The position numbers and the translations under genes are program-made. A stretch of 64,000 nt of DNA, taken from Patiria pectinifera (Eukaryota > Echinodermata > Asteroidea > Valvatida > Asterinidae). This document shows, piece by piece, positions 53,462 to 64,000 of this stretch (its first letter is position 1; each line of letters starts with the position of its first letter). Below the pieces are notes generated by a model. The model searched no databases, had not been told where the DNA came from, and worked only from the letters and a program-made list of their open reading frames with translations. The stretch is taken from contig CM057129.1 of the NCBI GenBank assembly GCA_029964075.1, forward strand, positions 18,095,430 to 18,159,429, written 5' to 3'.

Positions 53462-53808
53462 TTAGTTGACCTCAAGTATGCCCATTATTTCCTTTTCTAG
53501 ATCCGCCTCATTGTGGTACACGCTTTCCAACCGCCCGTTGGAGTTCAACGAGAGGCGTGAGCCCCCCGTTTTCTCCCCGACCCCCTGACTGTACGGAACA
53601 ATCAATAAGTTGGTTTTGCTAACCGTTTCGGAGTCGGCTGGTCCGCCATTGGAGGCACCGTTGCTGGTGCCGGCGGCGGCGGCCTTGTCATAGACAAAAG
53701 TTTCCTCGTAATCGGCCAGAGGGTCAATATTGAAGAAAGTGGTTAACTCATTGGGGAAACGAATGTCCATGATGAAGACAATGAAGCCGCTGACTACAGC
53801 AACCAGAC
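53462..53808 (-). CDS. DUOXA: DUOXA last exon (final membrane segment, cytoplasmic tail, stop)
   Basis: Begins after atttttacag and completes the last membrane helix (LVAVVSGFIVFIMDI). It continues into a tail with an Ala/Gly/Ser-rich stretch and an acidic end (NEADLEKEIMGILEVN), stop TAA at 53464-53462. The final GAG|gtcaac could act as a weak phase-0 donor to the candidate exons downstream. The tail shows no obvious match to vertebrate DUOXA tails. Confidence 0.9.
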
Positions 53809-56800
53809 CTGTAAAAATAAAAAAATAAATCAAATTGTTAAAAATATCATTGAAATAGGCTTTCCACCAAGATTTCATAATTTATCTTACTGCAGTTTTC
53901 ACCAAGTGGCAAACGTCTCTTATGGGCTCCGTGTGCACACTACAGAGGCCCCTTTTTTACCACTTTTGAGAGCCTAGTGGACGAAAGACACCTCGTGCAC
54001 GTACTGACAGTTCACGCACCGATTGCAAAGTACGCAGAACTTCTTTTTTTCTGAATGTGCAAAAAGCCATAGCATTTCTGCTTTACTAACACATGTCGTC
54101 AGCAATGGGTTCAATAGTCTCAGTCCCAGTGGTCTCCCCCAACTCTCCCTTGCTTACTTGTGCACGGAACCCATGTCCTCGCAACACTAAATTTGTCACT
54201 TGATGAACAGATGATGATGTTATCTATATTTTCTTACAGTTTTCTATAAGAATACAAAGACAATTTAAACCTATCCCTCAACAAAAAAGTGACTTAATGT
54301 TAAAACTCTAACCATCTAAGATCCCTCAAAATCCAACAGGCAGTTTTTGTTGCATTTTGCGACTTAAGAAAAGTTAAAACTACAATTGAAATGGACCCTC
54401 ATTCCCCTTAAATGTTAACGCAACAGCCAAAATGCCTGGGTGGTTAAAGGGTTAACTGAATTTAATCCATTGATAAAATCATCAGGTGATATCTGGCCTG
54501 TCAAAAGAGAAACTTGCTGTTCCTATAACGTACATCAATTATGTCACACACGAGATATTCTGCAAACCATCCCCAAGAAAAAAAATTCATCCTCTCACTA
54601 AAACCCATCCCCTCCTTTTTGTTAACTTTCTCTATCCTTTTAATACTAGTGACAGTATACTAACCAGCAACAAAGCACAGGTAGAACGTGGTACCGTAGC
54701 TGAAGGTGAGCACCTTCTCCTTACTGAACGGTATGATGAGATTGGTGCTGCCGAAGCGGACCGCTGCCCACATGATGTTGCCGAGCCACAAGAAACCGCC
54801 GGTCATCATCAGGAAGTAGCCGCAGTAGCGCAGTACCATGAAGCTCAGAGCCATCGACAGGATCCAGAGAGGGAAGGCCGTCCTGGGAGAAAAGAACGAC
54901 GGTAAGAAAACAAAAATGAGAATCAAGTTTTTAAAGTTTTGCCAACGTCCAATTTCATTGAACTGCTAACCACAGAAATTTGCTAAGCAGATACAAAATT
55001 GGCTGCGCAGAAGCAGGTTACCAGCCAAAATATCATGCTTTGTATATATTGCTCCTGACTGGTACTTGCTGATTTTTGCTCAGCACAAATTCACTTTACT
55101 ATTATTGGGAGTGCGGCCTGGTGGTTAGGGTTCGCGACTCGTGATCAGTGGGTCAGGGGTGCGAATCCTGCTACTTGTACGTTGTGTCCTTGGGCAAGCC
55201 ATTTCACCCTACTTGCCTCTCTCCACCCAGGAGTGTGAATTGGTACTGGCATTAGCTGGGGAGTAATCTGCAATGGACTGGCATCCCATCCAGGGGGAAT
55301 AGCAATATTCTCGGTCGTCTAATGCCACAGAAACCGGGGATAAACTCTGGCCCATCGGGCTATATTGGCTCATGACAATTTACTACTATATTTTCCGCTT
55401 AATAGCACCAGGTATTGGGCTTAGGGCAAATTTATGCGCAAAAGCAGCTATATACATCACAAGGCTGGTAACATTTGCGTACTTAAAAAACGCTTTATGT
55501 GGTTAGCAAATTTCTATGGAAAAAAAAACCAAAATCTCAGATGGGAACAGCTTTGTTAGCTTTAGCCCCTTAACGTGCACAAACAAAAAAAATCCTGAAA
55601 TATTTCTACTTTCTCCTCAAACACTCAAGCAAATCCCTCACTTTAACAATCTATATTTAAAAATGCACATCCCCGACACAATGCCCTTTCTTTCTTTCTT
55701 TTTCAGAAAGCCTCTCAAAATGTTCAAAACCTGTTTAAAATTGAGCAAAAAGAGATTTTAATTTGGCCTCATTCAAGTCCAAAACCTGGACCTACACCCC
55801 AACAAAAGTTTTCAAACATTGGACCTAGTTTAAAATATGAACCTCTTTCCAAGATATCTGACAAACATCACAATCATGTCTCCAGCATGCTCATAATTTG
55901 AGATGACCCATTGCAAAATGACAATTGTTCATAAGATGGAATTTGTATTGGGGTAAAGTAAATTCAGTGTTGCGTTTTGCCCTCCACGGACGTATTTTAT
56001 AAACACTGTATACTCAGTGTTGTTCAGCTACTTCAGTGGGACTCGAACCCATGACCTCCTGCTGGAGCAGACATCTTCACCAGGGCAAAATACGTAGGTG
56101 AAGGGCAAAACCCAACAAGCAAAATTGTAGAGAGTTGATTGAAAGTGTACTTTCCTCTTTTTTGTTTTCTTACGTTCAGGGCAACCGGATATGTGATCTT
56201 GATATTTTCTCGGGCAAACTCACCAGACCATGATCCAGGTGTAGTAGCCAGCGGTTCGGTAGGTGCGACCCCAGCGAATGTCCTCCCCATCCAGAGCAAA
56301 GTACTCAGCGATCCACAGGACGGGCAAGGGCTTGCCAGACCACTGGGCCTCACGGAACTCGCGGTTGATTCGGCCAGCTGTTGTGAGTGAGTTTGCATTT
56401 GTATAACATGTGTCTAAGGTTCGTAAGGGATCAGTTGCTCTTTGTGCACTTTTTTTGTTGTTTAAAGTTACAAAATTGCTTAGCATCTTACTAAGGAGAT
56501 TGCATAAAAGCTAAATGTTGGAGTTTTTAGTTTAATAAGTGGCTACTATACATTTTGAGAAAACAGAGACAATGCATGCAGAATTGTGTGGCTCCTGCAA
56601 CTGGATTCTGTTGATAACGCGCGTATAAAAAAGTTTGTCCGCAGGCACACTTTTTTAAAACCGCTTTCAATGATTGGTTTCTTCTAAATGTTAGATAAGG
56701 GACCTCCCCATTTTTTCACTATGAGCAATCCTTTGAAATTAGTTCTCAGGGGAAAACCTTCACCTATAAAACTGCCTGGCCCAAAAGTGTTGCCTTGTCA

Positions 56801-59800
56801 TCTGAGAATTTTTGTTAAAATTAAAACAAAATCCTACTCTCAGAAATTCCCAGCAAATTCAATGATTCACCCCTTCAATAAAATGGATGGTGTTTTTGGT
56901 GTACCCTTCCCATTTTGCAACCTTTTGAAGGATTGAATTTGGCAAATCTGAATGATTTCTGTACCAAAAGAAAATGGGTAGGAGTGTTCACACTTTAAAC
57001 TCTTGAGTTCAGACTTAGAAAAAAAGATAAATTTTTCATCCTTTAGGCTTTCTCAGCAATAAGCTTTGCAAAGGCTTTCAATCGCAACTTCCCAGGAAGA
57101 TGCTGACAGTGATTGTTTTCAAATAGATCAAAAACATTTCAATCAAGACACGCGTCTTTTTCCTAGGCTGATATATGTCAAAATTCATTGAACATTCATT
57201 TGAAAAAAAATTAATAAAAGAATAAAATTGCTGTGCCCAAATTTATTATCACTTTGCCACAAGTTGCATTTTTTTTTTACTTTTCAGAAATACACCACAG
57301 CAACAAAGTCCTTAAGTGACAAAGAAATGGAGATTTTCAACACTGAATCCATTTGTACAAGGTACATGTAGCGTATGTATTGTATTTATTGTTTTTTGTG
57401 TCGCATGTTTTGATTTTACAATTTGCAAAGATGTCTAAGACTGCATTTGAATAAAAAAAAAGAGAGCTGTAAAAAGGGACTCACCAAAACGGCCAAATCC
57501 TCTCCGACCCTGACCACCCCAGAAGTTAAAGCGCTCATTGTAATTGATTTTCTCATCTGGGTGTTCATCAATGCTTCCATCCTTAGCTTCAAAAACAGAT
57601 TGAGATCCAACAAAATTCAAAATTATTCTTCAATTATTGGGAAAAGTGTTATTAATTAACAAAAGGATGACAATTGAGACCGGGTGCGACAATTTATTTA
57701 TAGGGGGCGTACTTTACATAACTCTCGAGGACAAGGCATTGTCTTACCTTTGTCCCTATAATATAACACTCTCCCATATACAAAACAAAAGATGAACTCT
57801 TGAGGACAACAAAGAATCTGTTGTTTTCCCTTTTTCTGTCTGCCTTTGGGGTATATATGTAAAGTACCTACACACCCCTTGGCTACGCGGTTGGTCGTAA
57901 ACACAAATTTCACATCAACTACGAGTAGTTGTGCAACGCAGTCATACAGGGTTGCGCGCCTCAAAAGTTTTGAGACACAAAACCCTTTAAACCCCCTCTT
58001 TGTAAACGTCTCCAATCCTATTCTTTCTTCCCACACAGAAAATTTCCCTCAAGGTTTTCCTTTCTTTTGTCCTTTCGTAATGGACCAATACCCCGTGACA
58101 GGCATAGGGGCGAAAAAGGCATTGTGAAAAAGTTCACTTGGCAACCTCATTAGACGGTGACCCCTGCCCAGGGCCGTAGTGAAGTAAACAAAATCTGATG
58201 CTCAGGGCTGGCGACAGGCCTGGTAAGAATGGTGCAAAGACACCAGACCATGCCGGAGCTGGGGGTTGCTAGCATAAGGCTTGCCCCGAATCATATAGTA
58301 ACAGTATCTTTAATGCGAAGTTAAAACGGGCAAAGCATTGGATTTAGTCAGCGTTCCAGATTTTATTCCAATTTAACTCGCAAATGGCTTACTGGTCCTT
58401 CTTTGGGTTTCAAACCTATGTTTTGTTTCCGACTTTGGTTTCATCTCTGTTTTAAGAGAAGCCTTTCGTATCCAAATCAAACGAGAGTACCCAAAACTAT
58501 GGCCTCATATCATTAAGGGTCAGTCGTGGAAAATCCTTAAAAACCTGAAAATTCAAGGCATCATGGAAAAGTCATGGAAAGTTGATATTTCAAGAAAAAA
58601 ATAATAGAAAAAGTCACGGAATCCTGCACAACCCATACATATTGCTGTGTATGGGTATTTGGGTGTGGCAGTCTTCCAATTTGCATTTCAGTTTACTATA
58701 CTTCCTCTTTATGTGCTCGATACTTGTTTCATATTCAAGGTATCGCTGTGATGCATTTGTGGGACAAGGTGGCTTTGTGTCAAACTGGAAGGCTGAAAGG
58801 GAGCAATATCCCTTGTCTCCAGAGCAATAGGCTCCTAGATGCCAAAACAGCAAAGGATCTGGTCTTGGAAAGCCCTAGTTTTGTCCTGAAAGAGTCATGG
58901 AATTTCATGTGAAGATTTCTGTTGGGACCCTGTATCAATGAACCCCAACTCCCTAGCGTCTTTTACTAGGAACTGGACCAAGTCCATCAAAATCAATCAC
59001 TGTGCGTTCAATACAAAACTGTTCATGACATAATGGAATCCACCACTGACACACTGGTTGACATTCATGGACTTGCTACACATGGCTTTAATCACAATAG
59101 CAGTACAGAAAGCTAGACAAAATCAATCAGATTCCCCTAGCACTGCTTCAGGCCATTAGGCCCAAGTCCGTCATACTCCGTCAATATTTAGGCACGCCAG
59201 GCCTTCTGGACAAAGTCCCCCGAAATCCACCAAAATGGGGGATGCATTTTGATGGAGTTGGGGTGGCTATGGTTAAAGCTTTGATTTGCCTGAGGAAGAA
59301 TATGAACCCACATTGAGCCAGATTTCCTCAAAGTCAAGTGCATAAAATCCCCTCAAGTCAAAAGTCGGGAAAAAAGTAAAGGTTTAAAAAAAAACTTATG
59401 CCTATTCCTACACACTTTTCTACAGAAAAGAGCATGCAGGGTTTATAAATTACATTCTTTGCCATTTTTACTTTGAAGGAATGTGGCATCCAGACGCAAC
59501 TTCTTTGATTGTGTACAAAGTGTATGGAGAGTCGAGTGACTCGAGTGCATTTGTTTAAGTATTTTTTAACAATTTTGGAAATGTTTCTCAGTCCCCGATT
59601 CATGTCTTATCAACATTTTGCAATGACTGACCTTCATTGAGATCATATACGATGAAAAAAGTGGCGTCAGGATGTAAAATTCTTTCCTTTTACTTTTTTA
59701 TAATTCTAGAAATGATAAGGGGAAAAGATACCAAAGTAAATAGTAAAATTCTCATTGTTCTCGAGTTGTTTTTTTATGTCGATCTATGTTTTGCAACTGA

Positions 59801-60196
59801 TTGTTTTGCTTTGAAAGAAGAATAAATCCAGTAAACAATTTTATTTAGTAAAAGACAAAATGTTCTTGATGAAAATGAACCACAATTCACATTAGTGATT
59901 GATTATTCATTGATTATTCTTCCGGGGTTTTTCCTCTCACCTCTAAAAATAAAAATGTAATTTCTTTGTTGTCTTCTCATTGTCTTCTTTGCCTTCAGGC
60001 TTGCGAGCTACATTGACATTGCCAGAACTAAATAATGATAATAATGACAGTTGCGTACCTTTTAGAGTGATGTTGACACTGTTGAGGCCAATTTTGACGC
60101 CAATGTCTGCGTGGATTTCACCCTTGTAGAAAGCTTTGTACGCCGTTTCTGTGTCGAGGATCTCCGCTTTCTCCCACTCTTGGCCCCAAGCCGATA
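53462..60196 (-). CDS. DUOXA: Dual oxidase maturation factor (DUOXA), 3' five exons, 5' end missing
   Basis: DUOXA proteins are multi-pass ER proteins that pair with dual oxidase and are required for its exit to the cell surface, where it makes H2O2. Exons in transcript order are 60196-60059, 57586-57485, 56377-56224, 54882-54665 and 53808-53462 (959 nt, phases consistent). They encode the large extracellular loop with an N-glycosylation site (NIT in GLNSVNITLK) and the family signature INYNERF. Three hydrophobic segments follow (around YYTWIMVWTAFPLWILSM, YCGYFLMMTGGFLWLGNIMW and VAGLVAVVSGFIVFIM), then a roughly 95-residue hydrophilic tail ending at TAA. The N-terminal exons with the first two membrane segments are absent, so they are either beyond 64000 or in the N gap. 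Vertebrates have two paralogues (DUOXA1/2); this copy cannot be assigned to either. Confidence 0.92.
54665..54882 (-). CDS. DUOXA: DUOXA exon (membrane segments 3-5)
   Basis: 218 nt, entering with one base and leaving with one. Almost wholly membrane-spanning: TAFPLWILSMALSFMVLRYC, then GYFLMMTGGFLWLGNIMWAA, a short loop (GSTNLIIPFSKEKV), then FSYGTTFYLCFVAG. Acceptor cttttctcccag, donor gttagt. Confidence 0.92.
55105..55330 (+). mobile_element. tRNA-derived SINE in DUOXA intron
   Basis: GCCTGGTGGTTAGGGTTCGC (box A), AGGGGTGCGAATCCTGC (box B), GTGTCCTTGGGCAAGCCATT, CTCTCTCCACCCAGG and CTGGCATCCCATCC. Opposite orientation to the host gene, same family as 37030-37350. Confidence 0.78.
55965..56125. 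mobile_element. Degraded relative of the 40661 SINE/fold-back
   Basis: GTTTTGCCCTCCACGGACGT, AAACACTGTATACTCAGTGT, TGGGACTCGAACCCATGACC and GTGAAGGGCAAAACCC follow the same order as at 40661-41030. Confidence 0.6.
56224..56377 (-). CDS. DUOXA: DUOXA exon (loop end, start of third membrane segment)
   Basis: 154 nt. Encodes AGRINREFREAQWSGKPLPV, LWIAEYFALDGEDIRWGRTY and RTAGYYTWIMV. Corresponds to the human segment GLPDPVLYLAEKF...YRLAGHY. Acceptor tcacaacag, donor gtgagt. Confidence 0.93.
57485..57586 (-). CDS. DUOXA: DUOXA exon (INYNERF block)
   Basis: 102 nt, entering with two codon bases and leaving with one. Encodes KDGSIDEHPDEKINYNERFN then FWGGQGRRGFGRF. INYNExF is invariant in DUOXA proteins. 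Donor TTTG|gtgagt; acceptor tttttgaag chosen because it keeps phase with both neighbours. Confidence 0.92.
58943..59272. mobile_element. piggyBac-like MITE, second copy of the 8119 family
   Basis: Same orientation as the 8119 copy, about 70 bp longer because it keeps an internal stretch (CCCAAGTCCGTCATACTCCG region) missing there. Right TTAA kept at 59273-59276; left end eroded. Confidence 0.65.
60059..60196 (-). CDS. DUOXA: DUOXA exon (extracellular loop, N-glycosylation site)
   Basis: Acceptor ctgtgaag after a long T tract; donor AAAAG|gtacg; 138 nt. Encodes WGQEWEKAEILDTETAYKAF and HADIGVKIGLNSVNITLK. The ADIGxxxGLxxVNITL block is the DUOXA signature in the loop. The upstream boundary is less certain than the donor. 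Confidence 0.88.
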
Positions 60197-60269
60197 CTTC
60201 ACAGACAAAAAAAAAGTAAGTACTTTTGTTTTTTTCTTACTAATATTGTTCCAGTATTGTAACAAGTTG

Positions 60270-60310
60270 CTTGTGACTGAGTCGAGTCGAGTCGAGTTGA
60301 GTCATTCTAA
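60270..60310. repeat. Short GAGTC microsatellite
   Basis: TGAGTCGAGTCGAGTCGAG followed by TTGAGTC, with a few more degenerate GAGTC units to 60335. Intronic to DUOXA. Confidence 0.7.
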
Positions 60311-60766
60311 GGCCGTGACTTGAGTTCAGTTGAGTCATTAGGTTAGGAAGGTCAAGTCAGTAAAGTTGCATTCTTAACCAGTTAACGCTTGAGGAAAAGT
60401 AAGCACGATCTGGTAATGTATATTCGCATGGGCAGGTGATGGGTTAACTTGTCGAGCTTTCCCAGAGTCTCCGGCAGAGGACGTGTATACATGTCGGTGT
60501 TATTAACTTGAAATTGGCCGCTGTACACGGCCTGTCATCGCAGGAAATATCACTAGGCCTTGGAGTGTTGCAAAGTATGAAGTAACGGTGAGAAATATCA
60601 TACAAATATTGTACATGTACAAATGGCTCTCAAGAGTCAGTACTTTTCGGTGTTAGACTAATTTTTAAAATTTGGCCGATACATCTTGTCTTTTCCAAAA
60701 TGGTGTTTTTCGGCCAAAATTAATCCAAGCGGCAAGTGGTTAAATCCCACAAAATCCACCGCAGTG

Positions 60767-61076
60767 CAAGGGCGGATCCAGAACACAATTTTTGGGGGGC
60801 CCAAAAAAATTTTGGTTCCCCAAAAAAGTGGGTCAAACAACAATTCGCTGGGGGGGGGGGGCGTGGGGGGGGGCAAGTGTTTGGATTCTAGATGCTCTGT
60901 GGTGCGATCTGAGGCAATTTCTGACCACTTTAACCAGTGTTTTTTTGAGGAAAAGATGGTGGTGTACTCATTGCCTGCCTTTATTGCAATGTCACATAAA
61001 AAATGTAAAAAATTGGTTTCGTTTGGGGGGGGGGGCATGGCCCCCTTTGCCCCCCCCCCCCCTGGATCCGCCCTTG
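60767..61076. mobile_element. hAT-like MITE with perfect 8-bp target duplication
   Basis: 310 bp with 15-bp inverted ends CAAGGGCGGATCCAG / CTGGATCCGCCCTTG. The 8 bases CCGCAGTG occur directly on each side (60759-60766, 61077-61084). The interior is G-rich near the ends (GGGGGGGGCATGGCC). No transposase; overlapping frames on both strands are by-products. Confidence 0.9.
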
Positions 61077-61888
61077 CCGCAGTGCAGAAACTAAATGACA
61101 TAATATCTTTGCGCTTCTAACTTTCAAATAGCATTGGCGTTCATGCAGAGGCTAATACATGCATATCATCTTAGTAGGCAGGGGAGGGATGTTTCAAAAG
61201 TCCCTGTTTTGAATTAACAAAAAATGTTGGATTTCACAACCTTATTTTGACAAGGAAAGATGGTGTGATGGAGAAGAAATTGCTTTCATTTTATTCTTTG
61301 CTCCTAAAATAATTCAATTAAAGTTGGTGTTCATAATTACGTGCTTTTTCAAAATTTTGATTTTCTTTTCCGAACGAAATTTTAAGTAATGTTAATGTCC
61401 TGTAACAAATCAATTTGCTTGTTGGCTGTTTCAGCAAACATGCCAAAACAGCCTTTTATTTGGTTAAGATTTTTTTTTCCCTTTTTTTTTTTTTTCCTTC
61501 GGTCATTTTTGCCCATAGCATTTGTAGACGATTCTGTTCCCGGCACTTTGGGCACTAAAATGAATCCAACTGCCTTTATACTTGCCACACACTTAGACCA
61601 CCACCCACAGATGGGCGCCAATCATTGACTTCATCATGACATCATCACGAGTCACGTGACATCATATTAAAAGTGCATATTTTAAATGCCTATTACAGCA
61701 GGTCCGATTGGGTTGAAAGTTGGTATGTGCCTATAGACCGGGATGTGCTATATATGAAAATAAATGATAACGTCATCATGGGTCATGTGATGTTACGATA
61801 AAGATTAATAGATTTAATCTTTGAAAATCAATATAAATCAATCATGAAAGACCTGAACTTGACAGAGTTGATAGAGTAATCCAGGATC

Positions 61889-62388
61889 NNNNNNNNNNNN
61901 NNNNNNNNNNNNNNNNNNNNNNNNNNNNNNNNNNNNNNNNNNNNNNNNNNNNNNNNNNNNNNNNNNNNNNNNNNNNNNNNNNNNNNNNNNNNNNNNNNNN
62001 NNNNNNNNNNNNNNNNNNNNNNNNNNNNNNNNNNNNNNNNNNNNNNNNNNNNNNNNNNNNNNNNNNNNNNNNNNNNNNNNNNNNNNNNNNNNNNNNNNNN
62101 NNNNNNNNNNNNNNNNNNNNNNNNNNNNNNNNNNNNNNNNNNNNNNNNNNNNNNNNNNNNNNNNNNNNNNNNNNNNNNNNNNNNNNNNNNNNNNNNNNNN
62201 NNNNNNNNNNNNNNNNNNNNNNNNNNNNNNNNNNNNNNNNNNNNNNNNNNNNNNNNNNNNNNNNNNNNNNNNNNNNNNNNNNNNNNNNNNNNNNNNNNNN
62301 NNNNNNNNNNNNNNNNNNNNNNNNNNNNNNNNNNNNNNNNNNNNNNNNNNNNNNNNNNNNNNNNNNNNNNNNNNNNNNNNNNNNNNNN
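61889..62388. other. Assembly gap (500 N)
   Basis: Exactly 500 N, a conventional placeholder length. The right side starts inside the minisatellite array, so the gap probably reflects collapse or failure in that repeat. A DUOXA 5' exon could be hidden here. Confidence 0.98.
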
Positions 62389-63765
62389 TATATTGAGTAA
62401 TATAACACCCTTGATGGGTGCTAATATTGAGAAAGCCAACACCCTTGATGGGTGCTACTATTGAGAAAGACAACACCCTTGATGGGTGCTACTATTAAGA
62501 AACACGACACTCTTGATGGGTGCTGCATCAACAACAGAATTATAATGTATAAGAATTATATTAAGTAATACGACACCCTTGATGGGTGCTACTGGATTGA
62601 GAAAAACGACACCCTTGATGGGTGCTACGATTGAGAAAGACAACCCCCTTGATGGGTGCTACTATTGAGAAAGAAGACACCCTTGATGAGCGCTGCATCA
62701 ACAACAAAATTATAATGTATAAGAAATAAATTGAGTAACACGACACCCTTGATGGGTGCTACGATTGAGAAAGCCAACACCCTTGATGGGTGCTACTATT
62801 AAGAAACACGACACCCTTGATGGGTGCTACTTTGTCAAAGACAACACCCTTGATGGGTGCTACTGTTAAGAAACACGACACCCTTGATGGGTGCTGCATT
62901 AACAACATAATTATAATGTATAAGAAATAAATTGAGTAACACGACACCCTTGATGGGTGCTGCATCAACAACAGAATTATAATGTATAAGAAATAAATTG
63001 AGTAACACGACACCCTTGATGGGTGCTACGATTGAGAAAGCCAACACCCTTGATGGGTGCTACGATTGAGAAAGCCAACACCCTTGATGGGTGCTACTAT
63101 TAAGAAACACGACACCCTTGATGGGTGCTACTATTAAGAAACACGACACCCTTGATGGGTGCTACGATTGAGAAAGACAACACCCTTGATGGGTGCTACT
63201 ACTGAGAAACACGACACCCTTGATGGGTGCTGCATCTACAACAGAATTATAATATATAAGAATTATATTGAGTAACACGACACCCTTGATGGGTGCTACT
63301 TTGACAAAGACAACACCCTTGATGGGTGCTACTATTGAGAAACACGACATCCTTGATGGGTTCTACTATAAATTGAGAAAGACGAAACCCTTGATGGGTG
63401 CTCCATCAACTACAGAGTTATAATGTATAAGAATTATATTGAAGAAGACGACACCCTTGATGGGTGCTGCTATTGAGAAACACGACACCCTTGATGGGTG
63501 TTGCATCAACAACAGAATTATAATGTATAAGAGTTATATTGAAGAAGACGACACCCTTGATGGATGCTTCTATATTGAGAAGCACGACACCCTTGATGGG
63601 TACAACTATCGAGAAACACGACACCATGATGGGTGCTGCATGCATCAACAACAGAATTATAATGTATAAGATATATATAAAACGCGACACCCTTGATGGA
63701 TACTGTACTATCGAGAAATTCGACATGTGATTGGTGCTGTATCGACGACAAAATGATAATGCATA
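62389..63765. repeat. 34-bp hairpin minisatellite array
   Basis: Roughly 35 units containing ACACCCTTGATGGGTGCT, whose core CACCC-TTGAT-GGGTG is a perfect 5-bp stem. Simple units (34 bp, ending CTATTGAGAAA) alternate with longer ones carrying GCATCAACAACAGAATTATA and ATGTATAAGAA. Repeats become more diverged toward 63700. The left border is lost in the N gap. Frames such as APIKGVVFLN repeated on the minus strand come from the array. Confidence 0.95.
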
Positions 63766-64000
63766 AGAGATGTAATGTATAAACTTGTTAAACCAGCACA
63801 ACAGATTGTGTTTTGTAATGAAGGCAAATAGGGTTAAAGATGATAATAAACAAAATTCCAAGGAACATCTCCGCACGATTCTTAAGACTTAATTTTAATA
63901 TTGTCGAACATCAGATGGGAAAGAAATGAATTACTCGCCGCTTGGACCCGGATATGCAAAATAGATTGGATATTTACGAAATGCAAAACATTTTCTAGCG
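63766..64000. other. Right edge, no feature recognised
   Basis: About 235 bp of non-repetitive DNA; no convincing DUOXA exon on the minus strand. Confidence 0.4.

Noticed and set aside
60658-61120. 100-147-codon open frames on both strands
   Set aside because: They lie in a G/C-run-rich hAT-like MITE and read as poly-Gly/Pro; no protein family matched.
61828-62476. Three overlapping ~200-codon minus-strand frames
   Set aside because: They consist almost entirely of N from the assembly gap and have no real sequence content.
62389-63765. CRISPR-like array of palindromic repeats
   Set aside because: Repeats are regularly spaced and have a stem, but the intervening stretches are themselves repeats, not unique spacers. 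There are no cas genes and the host is a eukaryote. It is a minisatellite.

Overview
This window reads as nuclear DNA of an invertebrate deuterostome, probably an echinoderm. The evidence is spliced genes with GT/AG introns of 0.3 to 6.3 kb, an AT-rich non-coding background, and a dense load of tRNA-derived SINEs, short terminal-inverted-repeat elements and minisatellites. There are no bacterial operons. The phylum is an inference from gene content and repeat style and was not tested.

Plus strand, 214-23070: a complete-looking 13-exon coding region for the ceramide transfer protein CERT (Goodpasture-antigen-binding protein, STARD11). Every exon joins its neighbour in phase, giving about 629 residues. 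The protein has an N-terminal PH domain, a serine-rich phospho-switch motif, a coiled-coil middle region, a VAP-binding FFAT motif and a C-terminal START lipid-transfer domain. Introns 1, 2, 6, 8, 11 and 12 carry mobile elements and inverted repeats. Intron 11 holds degenerate tandem copies of the exon 12 splice acceptor.

23071-46658: about 23.6 kb with no supportable gene. It holds three Harbinger/Tourist-like elements, two hAT-like elements with intact 8-bp target duplications (one nested in a dead LINE), SINEs, fold-back elements, a 16-bp minisatellite and a local duplication.

Minus strand, 60196 down to 53462: the 3' five coding exons of a dual-oxidase maturation factor (DUOXA). They encode the conserved extracellular loop, three membrane segments and an acidic C-terminal tail. 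The 5' exons lie beyond the right edge or inside the assembly gap. Two further minus-strand open segments with strong splice acceptors, at 51511-51386 and 46838-46659, could be alternative 3' exons.

60.2-64 kb: DUOXA upstream intron sequence containing an hAT-like element with perfect 8-bp target duplication, a 500-N gap, and a hairpin-bearing 34-bp minisatellite array.

The two genes are unrelated in function: CERT moves ceramide from ER to Golgi, and DUOXA escorts dual oxidase to the plasma membrane for H2O2 production. They are convergently transcribed. No new multi-gene system was found. The most unusual items are the tandem acceptor copies in CERT intron 11, the candidate DUOXA tail exons, and the repeated AGAGGGCGC-type motif.
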